A stretch of 7,001 nucleotides of DNA from Blautia sp. OF03-15BH (lineage in GTDB: Bacteria; Bacillota; Clostridia; Lachnospirales; Lachnospiraceae), in assembly GCF_003463065.1 (NCBI RefSeq), contig NZ_QSCM01000030.1:7059-14059 (forward strand), written 5' to 3'. Position 1 is the first letter of the stretch, and every line of letters begins with the position of its first letter. The translations under genes and the position numbers were made by a program. Under the pieces are notes generated by a model, which saw nothing but the letters and a program-made list of their open reading frames with translations, ran no database searches and was not told the DNA's origin. Of this stretch, positions 1 through 5,123 are shown piece after piece.

Positions 1-333
1 GCCAAACAGGAAGAAGGAGCGATTTACGCAGTAAATCAGCGGATTCTGAGTGTTTGTTAAATTGCGTGAGCTGCTTTGCAGCGGAGCAATTTATAGGTAT
101 TATACGAAGCTTCAAAGGTCGAAAAGCCGGGCGGGCTTGCACGCCAAGGCTTTTGAACTTGGAACCCGCCAAACAGGAAGAAGGAGCGATTTACGCAGTA
201 AATCAGCGGATTCTGAGTGTTTGTTAAATTGCGTGAGCTGCTTTGCAGCGGAGCAATTTATAGGTATTATACGAAGCTTCAAAGGTCAGAAAGCCGGGCG
301 AGCTTGCACGCCAAGGCTTTTGAACTTGGAACC
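1..333. repeat. Two tandem copies of a 167-bp structured repeat
   Basis: Positions 1-166 and 168-333 match base for base at an offset of 167, except for three substitutions (121/288, 122/289 and 134/301). Position 1 already lies inside the unit, so the array may extend left of the window. Each unit holds three inverted repeats. GATTTAC-GCA-GTAAATC is at 21-37 (188-204 in copy 2). A nested hairpin has outer arms TAAATTGC/GCAATTTA at 58-65/86-93 and inner arms GCTGC-TTT-GCAGC at 70-82 (225-260 in copy 2). AAAAGCC/GGCTTTT is at 122-128/148-154, one pair shorter in copy 2. A spurious reading frame crosses both units, but 167 is not a multiple of three, so the frame changes between copies and coding is unlikely. 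No transposase is visible. This could be a non-autonomous mobile element, an RNA-forming intergenic repeat or a recent local duplication. The repeat itself is certain; its identity is not. Confidence 0.95.
242..270 (+). promoter_or_regulatory. Candidate sigma-A promoter within the second 167-bp unit
   Basis: TTTGCA at 242-247 (4 of 6 to the -35 consensus) is followed by a 17-bp spacer and TATTAT at 265-270 (5 of 6 to the -10 consensus). This is the best promoter candidate upstream of the radical SAM gene and would give a leader of about 90 nt. The same two boxes occur in the first unit at 75-80 and 98-103, so each repeat copy may carry a promoter. The -35 box lies in the loop and inner stem of the nested hairpin. 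The match is moderate and the call is an inference. Confidence 0.35.
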
Positions 334-366
334 GCAGGTATGACACACGAAGGGAGTTTCTGTCTT

Positions 367-1320
367 ATGACTGTGAAAAAAACGGCAGCCTCCACACCGC
401 TCTGGGGTGAAAAGCCTTATCGTTCCCTGGATTATGAGTGGAAAAAGCAGTACGGTGAAAAAATATACAAAGTCTCCTTAAACGGCGGCATGACCTGTCC
501 AAACCGGGACGGCACCGTAGGAAAAGGCGGCTGTATTTTCTGCAGTGCCGGAGGAAGCGGTGATTTTGCCGCAGATGCCCGGCTTTCCATCAAGGAACAG
601 ATCGAATCACAGGAAAAAAAGCTTCGGACAAAATTTCCTGCAAAGCATTTTGTTGCTTACTTTCAGGCTTATACCAATACGTATGCGCCTGTAGAATATC
701 TCAAAGACCTTTTCACAGAAGCGATCTCCCATCCGGATATCGTTGCCCTTTCCATCGGCACCCGGCCGGACTGTCTGCCTCCGGAGGTACTGGAGCTTCT
801 TTCTTCTCTGAATCAGATCAAGCCGGTCACTGTGGAGCTCGGCCTGCAGACCATCCATGAGCGGACAGCAGCTTTTATCCGCCGGGGCTATCCGCTTCCC
901 TGCTTTGAAAAGGCCGTCCGGGAGCTTCGGGATCGCGGAATTTCTGTCGTCGTCCATACAATCCTGGGACTTCCGGGAGAGACCGAGGAGGATATTCTTG
1001 CCACGATCCGTTATCTCAATCATCAGGATATCCAGGGGATCAAGCTGCAGCTTCTCCATGTTCTGAAGGGAACCGATCTGGCAGCCTGGTATGAAGATCC
1101 CGGCTTTCCGGTTTTCACGGAGGAACAGTATGTGGATCTGGTGATCCGCTGTATCGAAGAGCTTTCCCCAAAGATCACGATCCATCGCCTCACCGGAGAC
1201 GGTCCAAAAGAGCTTCTCATCGCACCGCTCTGGAGCAGCCGGAAGCGCTCGGTCCTCAACGAGATCCATCGACAGCTGAAGCTTCGCGGCTCCTGGCAGG
1301 GAAAATCTTTTTTATCATAA
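367..1320 (+). CDS. TIGR01212-family radical SAM protein (YtqA/MnmL/YhcC-like)
   Basis: This 317-residue protein has the usual length of the TIGR01212 family (about 310-320 residues). The iron-sulfur cluster cysteines are C44, C56 and C59, in the family's C-x11-C-x2-C spacing. Other conserved stretches are AYFQAYTNTYAP (98-108), SIGTRPDC (129-136), ELGLQ (157-161), HTILGLPGE (197-205) and HRLTGDGPKELLIAPLW (273-289). Radical SAM enzymes cleave S-adenosylmethionine reductively at a [4Fe-4S] cluster. From published work as I recall it, the YtqA subgroup, renamed MnmL, converts cmnm5s2U towards mnm5s2U at the tRNA wobble base in Bacillus and Streptococcus, with the methylase MnmM. No mnmM lies next to this gene, so membership of that subgroup is an inference; the YhcC branch has the same motifs. 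The start at 367 is preceded by AGGGAG at 351-356 with a 10-nt spacer. The in-frame ATG at 340 has a poorer site, and the one at 217 lies inside the upstream repeat. The next gene starts 9 nt after the stop. Confidence 0.93.
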   Translation: MTVKKTAASTPLWGEKPYRSLDYEWKKQYGEKIYKVSLNGGMTCPNRDGTVGKGGCIFCSAGGSGDFAADARLSIKEQIESQEKKLRTKFPAKHFVAYFQAYTNTYAPVEYLKDLFTEAISHPDIVALSIGTRPDCLPPEVLELLSSLNQIKPVTVELGLQTIHERTAAFIRRGYPLPCFEKAVRELRDRGISVVVHTILGLPGETEEDILATIRYLNHQDIQGIKLQLLHVLKGTDLAAWYEDPGFPVFTEEQYVDLVIRCIEELSPKITIHRLTGDGPKELLIAPLWSSRKRSVLNEIHRQLKLRGSWQGKSFLS

Positions 1321-1329
1321 GGAGGAATT

Positions 1330-1860
1330 ATGGCTGAACCTTTGACTTTATACAAGCTCATCATCTTATATATGCTGAAAAAAGTGGCTTTTCCGCTGAC
1401 CAACGCCCAGATTTCCGAATTCGTCCTTGACCAGGAATATACCACTTATTTCACACTCCAGCAGGCCATTTCCGAGCTGGTGGAAGCGGGACTGATCCGT
1501 ATGGAAACCATCCGGAATACCTCCCAGTACTATCTGACGGAAGACGGTGACATGACGCTCGGCTATTTCTCCCAGAAGATCTCCACCCCCATCCGCGAGG
1601 ACATCGATCGCTATATCCAGGAAAATAAAATGGCCCTCCGGAATGAGGTGGCCATCGTTGCCGACTATTATAAAAACACCTCCGGCGAATATTCCGTTCA
1701 CTGTGAGGTTAAAGAGAAAAAGGGAGATCTTCTGGATCTCACCATCAGTGTTCCGGACAAAGAACAGGCCATTGCCATGTGTAACCACTGGGGCAAACGC
1801 TGTCAGGAAATCTATGAATATGTGATGCGGACACTTCTCACAGAGACAAAATCCGAATAA
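1330..1860 (+). CDS. DUF4364-family protein, winged-helix-like
   Basis: This 176-residue soluble protein resembles the DUF4364 family, which is common in Clostridia. The N-terminal half (residues 5-80) has a winged-helix pattern. It starts with LYKLIILYMLKKV and continues through helices around TNAQISEFVL and FTLQQAISELVEAGLI. A beta-wing like SQYYLTEDGDMTL follows. The C-terminal half (about 95-172) mixes strands and a final helix and has no motif I recognise. A DNA-binding or regulatory role is plausible from the fold, but the function is unknown. The ribosome binding site AAGGAGG (1319-1325) overlaps the stop codon of the radical SAM gene and the start lies 9 nt after that stop, so the two genes form an operon with likely translational coupling. 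The bidirectional hairpin just after the stop at 1860 ends the unit. Family call is confident; role is not. Confidence 0.88.
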   Translation: MAEPLTLYKLIILYMLKKVAFPLTNAQISEFVLDQEYTTYFTLQQAISELVEAGLIRMETIRNTSQYYLTEDGDMTLGYFSQKISTPIREDIDRYIQENKMALRNEVAIVADYYKNTSGEYSVHCEVKEKKGDLLDLTISVPDKEQAIAMCNHWGKRCQEIYEYVMRTLLTETKSE

Positions 1861-1883
1861 AAAATGCCAGGTGCAGATTTTTT

Positions 1884-1911
1884 GAACGCAGATCGCGAAG
1901 CGACTGCGTTC
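1884..1911 (+). repeat. Perfect inverted repeat inside the terminator loop
   Basis: GAACGCAG (1884-1891) and CTGCGTTC (1904-1911) are perfect 8-bp arms. They enclose a second stem, TCGC-GAA-GCGA (1893-1903), leaving a single bulged A at 1892. The result is one nearly continuous 12-bp hairpin. No coding sequence is present here. Confidence 0.85.
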
Positions 1912-1925
1912 ATGAGCAAGTAGCG

Positions 1926-1952
1926 AAGCGGATTGCGAATGTCCGCTTTACA
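1926..1952 (+). repeat. Dispersed hairpin repeat, copy A (plus orientation)
   Basis: AAGCGGA (1926-1932) and TCCGCTT (1942-1948) form a 7-bp stem around TTGCGAATG. The 20 bases at 1933-1952 occur again exactly, on the opposite strand, at 3305-3324. The element lies just downstream of the DUF4364 gene and is oriented with its transcription. Confidence 0.85.
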
Positions 1953-1970
1953 CTGCTGCCTGGCATTTTT

Positions 1971-3284
1971 TTATTCGTGGATCCACTCCAGATACTTCTC
2001 GATCTCTTTTTCATAACCGTTCCCGCTGGGCCGATAAAATTTTGTCTCTCCCAGTTCTTCCGGCAGATAGCGTTGATGGGAAAAGTGTTTCGGAAAATCA
2101 TGGGCATATTCGTAGCCGATGCCATGTCCCAGCTTTGCCGCTCCCGGATAATGTGCATCCTTTAAGTGGACAGGCACCGTTGCTTTTCCGTTTTTCACTG
2201 CTTCCATAGCCTCATAGATCGCATTGGTGGCTGAATTGCTCTTTGGTGCAGTAGCTACATAGAGTGCCGCCTGTGCCAGGATCAGCTGTGATTCCGGCAT
2301 ACCGACCCGCTCCACCGCCTGAGCTGCTGCCACCGCTACCTGAAGTGCCTGAGGATCCGCATTTCCCACATCCTCTGACGCACAAATCATGATCCGTCGG
2401 GCAATAAAGGTCACACTTTCCCCTGCATAGAGCATCCGTGCCAGATAATAGACTGCTGCATCCGGATCTGAGCCCCGCATGCTTTTGATAAAGGCAGAGA
2501 TCGTATCGTAATGATTGTCCCCTGTTTTATCGTACTGCACCACCCGCTTCTGGATACACTCGGAAGCGACCTCTCTGGTGATATGGATTTTTCCATCCGC
2601 ACTGCGTTCTGTTGTGAGGACGGCCAGTTCAATGGCATTCAGGGCTTTTCTGGCATCTCCGCCTGCAATATCCGCCAGAAACTCGCCCGCCTCCGGCTCC
2701 AGTACCGCTTCATAGGCCCCCATTCCCCGTTCCCGGTCATAAACCGCCCGGTTCAGAAGCACCAGCACATCTTCTTTTGTCAACGGCTTCAGTTCAAAGA
2801 TCACGGAACGGGAGATCAACGCACTGTTCACTTCAAAATAGGGATTCTCCGTGGTCGCGCCGATCAGAATCAACGTTCCATCCTCCACAAAAGGAAGAAG
2901 ATAGTCCTGCTGTCCCTTATTGAAACGGTGGATCTCATCCACGAAAAGGATCGTCTTTTTCTGATACATGCCAAGCATATCCTTCGCCTTTGCCACCACT
3001 TCTTCCATATCTTTTTTTCCTGCTGAGGTCGCATTGATCTGTGTGAATTCCGCACTGGTGGTGTTGGCGATCACTTTGGCCAGAGTCGTTTTTCCCGTTC
3101 CCGGAGGACCGTAAAAAATGATGGAACTCAGCTTGTCTGCCTGGATCGCCCGGTAAAGCATCTTGTCTTTCCCGATGATATGCTGCTGCCCCACCACTTC
3201 ATCAAGCGTTCTCGGGCGTATTCTGGAAGCCAGCGGGGCTTCTTTTTTCATCGTATTACTTCTTGCATATTCAAATAAATCCAT
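1971..3284 (-). CDS. Replication-associated recombination protein A (RarA/MgsA), AAA+ ATPase
   Basis: This 437-residue protein is close to the usual RarA/MgsA length (about 420-450). RarA is a homotetrameric, DNA-dependent AAA+ ATPase related to clamp-loader subunits. It acts in the cytoplasm at stalled or gapped replication forks. The start of the AAA+ module has the family signature RIRPRTLDEVVGQQH (21-35). Walker A is GPPGTGKT (59-66), Walker B is ILFVDE (112-117), sensor 1 is GATTEN (142-147), the likely arginine finger is R159 in ALISRS, and sensor 2 is GGDARKALN (208-216). The C-terminal oligomerisation region carries YDKTGDNHYD (251-260), SEDVGNADP (303-311) and the end signature YEYAHDFP (391-398). 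The start codon is preceded by AAAGGA about 6 nt upstream (3291-3296). The gene follows the deacetylase on the same strand with a 55-bp gap, so the two may be co-transcribed unless the hairpin in the gap terminates. All catalytic motifs are intact. Confidence 0.97.
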   Translation of the reverse strand: MDLFEYARSNTMKKEAPLASRIRPRTLDEVVGQQHIIGKDKMLYRAIQADKLSSIIFYGPPGTGKTTLAKVIANTTSAEFTQINATSAGKKDMEEVVAKAKDMLGMYQKKTILFVDEIHRFNKGQQDYLLPFVEDGTLILIGATTENPYFEVNSALISRSVIFELKPLTKEDVLVLLNRAVYDRERGMGAYEAVLEPEAGEFLADIAGGDARKALNAIELAVLTTERSADGKIHITREVASECIQKRVVQYDKTGDNHYDTISAFIKSMRGSDPDAAVYYLARMLYAGESVTFIARRIMICASEDVGNADPQALQVAVAAAQAVERVGMPESQLILAQAALYVATAPKSNSATNAIYEAMEAVKNGKATVPVHLKDAHYPGAAKLGHGIGYEYAHDFPKHFSHQRYLPEELGETKFYRPSGNGYEKEIEKYLEWIHE

Positions 3285-3304
3285 AGCTGTTCCTTTCTTC
3301 TGTA

Positions 3305-3340
3305 TGTAAAGCGGACATTCGCAAGGTCTCCGCTCCGCTT
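3305..3340 (-). repeat. Dispersed hairpin repeat, copy B (minus orientation)
   Basis: Positions 3305-3324 are the exact reverse complement of 1933-1952. Arms AAGCGGA (3309-3315) and TCCGCTT (3334-3340) form a stem equivalent to copy A, with a slightly longer middle. Read on the minus strand it starts at the deacetylase stop codon (3340-3342) and fills much of the 55-bp gap before rarA. No strong T-run follows, so it is a weak terminator at best; RNA 3'-end protection or processing is equally possible. Confidence 0.8.
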
Positions 3341-4107
3341 CATAGTATCAGTTCTTCCACTGTCACAAAGCGAAACCCTCTGCTTTTCAGGATATCAATG
3401 ATCGCAAGAGCCGCTTTCACCGATGAAGCGTAGCAGTCGTGCAGCAGGATCACATCTCCGTCTTTTACCGTTTCTGTCCCGCGGCGCACCACATCACTGA
3501 CATTTTCCGTTGTCCAGTCCAGAGTATCCACAGTCCATAGCACCGGAAAGAGATTTAATCCACATTCCAGGCTTTTTTTCCACTCTCCGAAGGGCGGTCT
3601 TATGTACTCCACCGGTTTTCCTGTAATTGCAAAGATCCGTTCCGATGTCTTCCGAATCTCCTCACAGGCCGCCTCTTCCGGCAAAGCAGTAAGCTTCACA
3701 TGACTGTATGTATGATTGCCAATGAGATGACCTTCTTCCGCCATGCGCCGGATGATCTCCTCCTTACCGGAAATATTTTCCCCGATGAGAAAAAAGGTCG
3801 CCTTCACTTCCCGCTCCTTCAAACCATCTAAAAGCAGCGGCGTATATATTTTGTGCGGACCGTCGTCAAAAGTGATGGCCACCTGTGGCGGCAGCTCCTG
3901 TGCTTCGGCCTCTCTCTTTTCATCCGAAGCTGCACTTCTGTCTCCTGTCTCCCCGCCGTTTTCCCGCTCTTCCACTTCACAGACAGCCTCCGCCGTTTCC
4001 GGCTGTCGTATTCCAGCTTTTTGTCCCTGCCATCCGGATGCTGCCAGGAAGAAAAACGCCACAAGCAAAAACAGATATCGCTTTCCAGACTTCATCAATA
4101 CTGCCAT
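3340..4107 (-). CDS. NodB-domain polysaccharide deacetylase, exported or membrane-anchored
   Basis: This 255-residue protein has a short basic start and a hydrophobic stretch (YLFLLVAFFFLAASG, 11-25) that looks like an uncleaved signal or signal peptide. A charged Glu-rich linker (about 35-72) follows, then a NodB domain of carbohydrate esterase family 4 (about 74-255). The five CE4 motifs are present: TFDDGP (79-84; catalytic base D81, metal ligand D82), HTYSH (metal ligands H132 and H136), RPPFGEW (170-176), DTLDW (194-198) and LLHD (catalytic H223). Such enzymes remove N-acetyl groups from peptidoglycan or other cell-envelope glycans outside the membrane, often raising lysozyme resistance; the substrate here is not determinable. 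No good ribosome binding site precedes the ATG at 4107 or the in-frame ATG at 4095, so the exact start is uncertain. The later start would still keep the hydrophobic segment. The gene lies upstream of rarA on the same strand. Confidence 0.9.
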   Translation of the reverse strand: MAVLMKSGKRYLFLLVAFFFLAASGWQGQKAGIRQPETAEAVCEVEERENGGETGDRSAASDEKREAEAQELPPQVAITFDDGPHKIYTPLLLDGLKEREVKATFFLIGENISGKEEIIRRMAEEGHLIGNHTYSHVKLTALPEEAACEEIRKTSERIFAITGKPVEYIRPPFGEWKKSLECGLNLFPVLWTVDTLDWTTENVSDVVRRGTETVKDGDVILLHDCYASSVKAALAIIDILKSRGFRFVTVEELIL

Positions 4108-4125
4108 CCATGATCTGTCAGTCTG

Positions 4126-4131
4126 ATTATA
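4126..4131 (-). promoter_or_regulatory. Possible -10 element for the deacetylase
   Basis: The minus strand reads TATAAT here, a perfect -10 hexamer about 18 nt before the ATG at 4107. No convincing -35 hexamer lies at 16-18 bp spacing. Transcription from it would leave a leader of only about 12 nt without a Shine-Dalgarno sequence. This is a weak call. Confidence 0.25.
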
Positions 4132-4134
4132 TGA

Positions 4135-4166
4135 AGGGGAGAGCAGACATATGCCCGCCCTCCCCT
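4135..4166 (-). terminator. GC-rich hairpin after the membrane-protein gene, weak terminator candidate
   Basis: AGGGGAG (4135-4141) and CTCCCCT (4160-4166) are perfect 7-bp arms with an 18-nt loop. Read on the minus strand, the hairpin starts 58 nt after the stop of the membrane-protein gene and ends before the deacetylase. The following bases are T-poor (TCATATAAT), so termination would be inefficient. Confidence 0.35.
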
Positions 4167-4223
4167 GTTACGCTTGGGATTTTTCACCTGTATCTTCCGC
4201 TTTTCAGAGCTGTCTGTCGTTGC

Positions 4224-4802
4224 TTATTCTTCTGAGGAGTCTGAAGGTTCTGTCTTTCCTGTTTCATCTGCCGTTTCCACAGGATCGATCCCCCTGCTTT
4301 CCTCTGTCTCCGGTTCATCCTCAACCGGTTTTACCATCGCTGCCTTCTCACGGATGGAAATTTCTTTTTTCTGCACGGGAGCCTGCTTCTTCCGGATCTT
4401 CTCCGGATGCTGGAACTCCATACGGAATTTCTTTTTTGCTGTGAGAGTGTACGCATAAACCACCAGACCGATCATGCCGACATTGCTGGCGCCTCCCTGG
4501 CCTGCGAAGATGACAAATACCAGAATTCCCATATATCCGGCAAAATCCATAGCCGCATATTTTTTATAGGATGTCTTCTGATCTTCGGTAACACCCTCCA
4601 GAAGCTTTGTCAGCTTCGGTTCCAGAATATCTGTCACTGCCCAGTAGCCTACCAGATAGAGACAGGCGATCAGCTGAAATGCCCGGATGCTGAGCCAGCC
4701 CATAAAAGTACCGCCGATCATGATCACGATCACGATTACTAGGGCGAGCAGCGTAAGCAGGCTGATCTTTTTGTGAATCCTTTTCCGCTCTTCCTTATCC
4801 AT
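4224..4802 (-). CDS. Small multi-pass membrane protein with acidic cytoplasmic-type tail, unknown function
   Basis: I do not recognise a family for this 192-residue protein. A basic start (DKEERKRIHKK) leads into a strongly hydrophobic helix at about 13-36. Three further hydrophobic segments follow at about 41-60, 85-102 and 104-121, separated by a charged loop (about 61-83). A basic patch (KKKF, then HPEKIRKKQ, 123-139) is followed by a low-complexity, Glu/Pro/Thr-rich acidic tail (about 156-192). By the positive-inside rule the N-terminus and the tail would be cytoplasmic. The start at 4802 is chosen because AAGGG (4810-4814) lies 7 nt upstream. An in-frame ATG at 4823 would add seven residues but has no ribosome binding site. 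A hairpin at 4828-4863 precedes the gene. It may be transcribed from the promoter near 5050 if the hairpin at 4913-4955 is passed. Confidence 0.8.
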   Translation of the reverse strand: MDKEERKRIHKKISLLTLLALVIVIVIMIGGTFMGWLSIRAFQLIACLYLVGYWAVTDILEPKLTKLLEGVTEDQKTSYKKYAAMDFAGYMGILVFVIFAGQGGASNVGMIGLVVYAYTLTAKKKFRMEFQHPEKIRKKQAPVQKKEISIREKAAMVKPVEDEPETEESRGIDPVETADETGKTEPSDSSEE

Positions 4803-4827
4803 TTCTTTTCCCTTCTGCCGCATTTTT

Positions 4828-4863
4828 ACGGCTGTTTGCTAAAGGAAAGGATAACACAGCCGT
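4828..4863 (-). promoter_or_regulatory. Inverted repeat in the leader of the membrane-protein gene
   Basis: ACGGCTGT (4828-4835) and ACAGCCGT (4856-4863) are perfect 8-bp arms with a 20-nt spacer. The element ends about 13 nt upstream of the ribosome binding site for the start at 4802. It could be a leader hairpin or a protein-binding site. There is no T-run typical of a terminator on the minus strand. Confidence 0.4.
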
Positions 4864-4912
4864 CTCCAAAAGTAAAGCATAGTATCTGTCGGAAAGAAAA
4901 TTCCTGTAAGCA

Positions 4913-4955
4913 CAGAAAAGCCGCATGCAGGATAACTCCCACTGCGGCTTTTCTG
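4913..4955 (-). terminator. Strong hairpin terminator or attenuator
   Basis: CAGAAAAGCCGCA (4913-4925) and TGCGGCTTTTCTG (4943-4955) are perfect 13-bp arms around a 17-nt loop. The T-rich half on either strand (CTTTTCT) makes it potentially bidirectional. No plus-strand gene ends nearby. On the minus strand it lies about 170 nt after the LytTR stop and about 90 nt after the predicted start site near 5043. It therefore either ends a small RNA or attenuates transcription towards the membrane-protein gene. Confidence 0.7.
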
Positions 4956-5004
4956 ACCCTGTTGCAAAGAAAATCTTCACGCTCCTGCCGGGGTTGCCAG
5001 ATGT

Positions 5005-5041
5005 AAAACTCTCTTTCCCTTTAAAAACTCTCTTTCCCTTT
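5005..5041. repeat. 18-bp perfect tandem duplication
   Basis: AAAACTCTCTTTCCCTTT occurs at 5005-5022 and again at 5024-5041, a 19-bp period with one extra A between. It lies directly downstream of the predicted minus-strand promoter, so both copies would be at the 5' end of that transcript as purine-rich AAAGGGAAAGAGAG motifs. Confidence 0.95.
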
Positions 5042-5049
5042 CGAGAAAG

Positions 5050-5080
5050 ATTATAACAGAAAAAATCGGTCTCTTGACAA
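5050..5080 (-). promoter_or_regulatory. Extended -10 promoter downstream of the LytTR gene
   Basis: The minus strand reads TGTTATAAT (5058 to 5050), a perfect extended -10 (TGnTATAAT). TTGTCA (5080 to 5075, 5 of 6) lies 19 bp upstream. The predicted start is near 5043. The long spacer is compatible with an extended -10 or an activator-dependent promoter. Confidence 0.6.
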
Positions 5081-5085
5081 TCTTT

Positions 5086-5115
5086 GCACAATCGGCATGT
5101 TTATAAGCATAATCG
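5086..5115 (-). promoter_or_regulatory. Candidate LytTR-type operator (9-bp direct repeats, 12-bp gap)
   Basis: GCACAATCG (5086-5094) and GCATAATCG (5107-5115) differ at one position and start exactly 21 bp apart. Paired imperfect 9-bp direct repeats with a 12-bp gap are the known arrangement for LytTR regulators such as AgrA and ComE. The near copy ends 5 bp upstream of the -35-like element of the promoter at 5050-5080, where an activator would sit, and the site directly follows the LytTR gene. The match to the general LytTR consensus is only partial, so binding is an inference. Confidence 0.4.
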
Positions 5116-5123
5116 TCGTTTTC

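Larger units (their letters stand above)
1859..1972. terminator. Bidirectional terminator between convergent genes, with a large structured loop
   Basis: AAAAAATGCCAGG (1859-1871) pairs perfectly with CCTGGCATTTTTT (1959-1971). A further GCAG/CTGC pairing (1873-1876 with 1953-1956) extends the stem past a small bulge. A-runs and T-runs flank the stem, so it can terminate the DUF4364 operon on the plus strand and rarA on the minus strand. The plus-strand T-run overlaps the rarA stop codon (1971-1973). The apparent loop is over 75 nt and folds by itself into two further hairpins, which is unusual for an intrinsic terminator. Confidence 0.8.
4913..5043 (-). ncRNA. Predicted short transcript (small RNA or attenuated leader)
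   Basis: An extended -10 promoter at 5050-5058 and the 13-bp-arm terminator hairpin at 4913-4955 bound a transcript of about 130 nt. No convincing small reading frame lies inside: the only SD-like sequence near a possible start is AGGAG directly before a GTG (spacing 1 nt), and the resulting peptide has no recognisable features. The 5' end would carry two AAAGGGAAAGAGAG-type purine-rich motifs from the 18-bp duplication. No known RNA family is recognised. If the hairpin is passed, the same RNA becomes the leader of the membrane-protein gene. Confidence 0.35.

Noticed and set aside
1..333. CRISPR array
   Set aside because: The two units are 167 bp and contiguous, with no short repeat/spacer alternation and no cas genes.
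50..343. 97-codon plus-strand frame across the tandem repeat
   Set aside because: It merely reads through both 167-bp units in shifting frames, has no ribosome binding site and no domain signal, and is explained by the repeat.
217..366. Upstream extension of the radical SAM gene
   Set aside because: The extra 50 residues are encoded by the tandem repeat and its junction. The ATG at 367 has a good AGGGAG site and gives the family's normal length.
607..1269. 220-codon minus-strand frame inside the radical SAM gene
   Set aside because: It is the antisense shadow of a well-conserved gene and has no recognisable domain.
4803..4823. Seven-residue N-terminal extension of the membrane protein
   Set aside because: The ATG at 4823 has no ribosome binding site, and the AAGGG that serves the ATG at 4802 would lie inside the extension.
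4795..5091. 98-codon minus-strand frame between the LytTR and membrane-protein genes
   Set aside because: It crosses a promoter, a duplication and a terminator hairpin, overlaps the next start, and shows no protein-like conservation signal. Its GTG alternative has an SD spacing of only 1 nt.
5074..5102. Plus-strand promoter starting with TTGACA at 5074
   Set aside because: At 17-bp spacing the -10 would be ATGTTT, the better TTATAA is 21 bp away, and no plus-strand gene follows.
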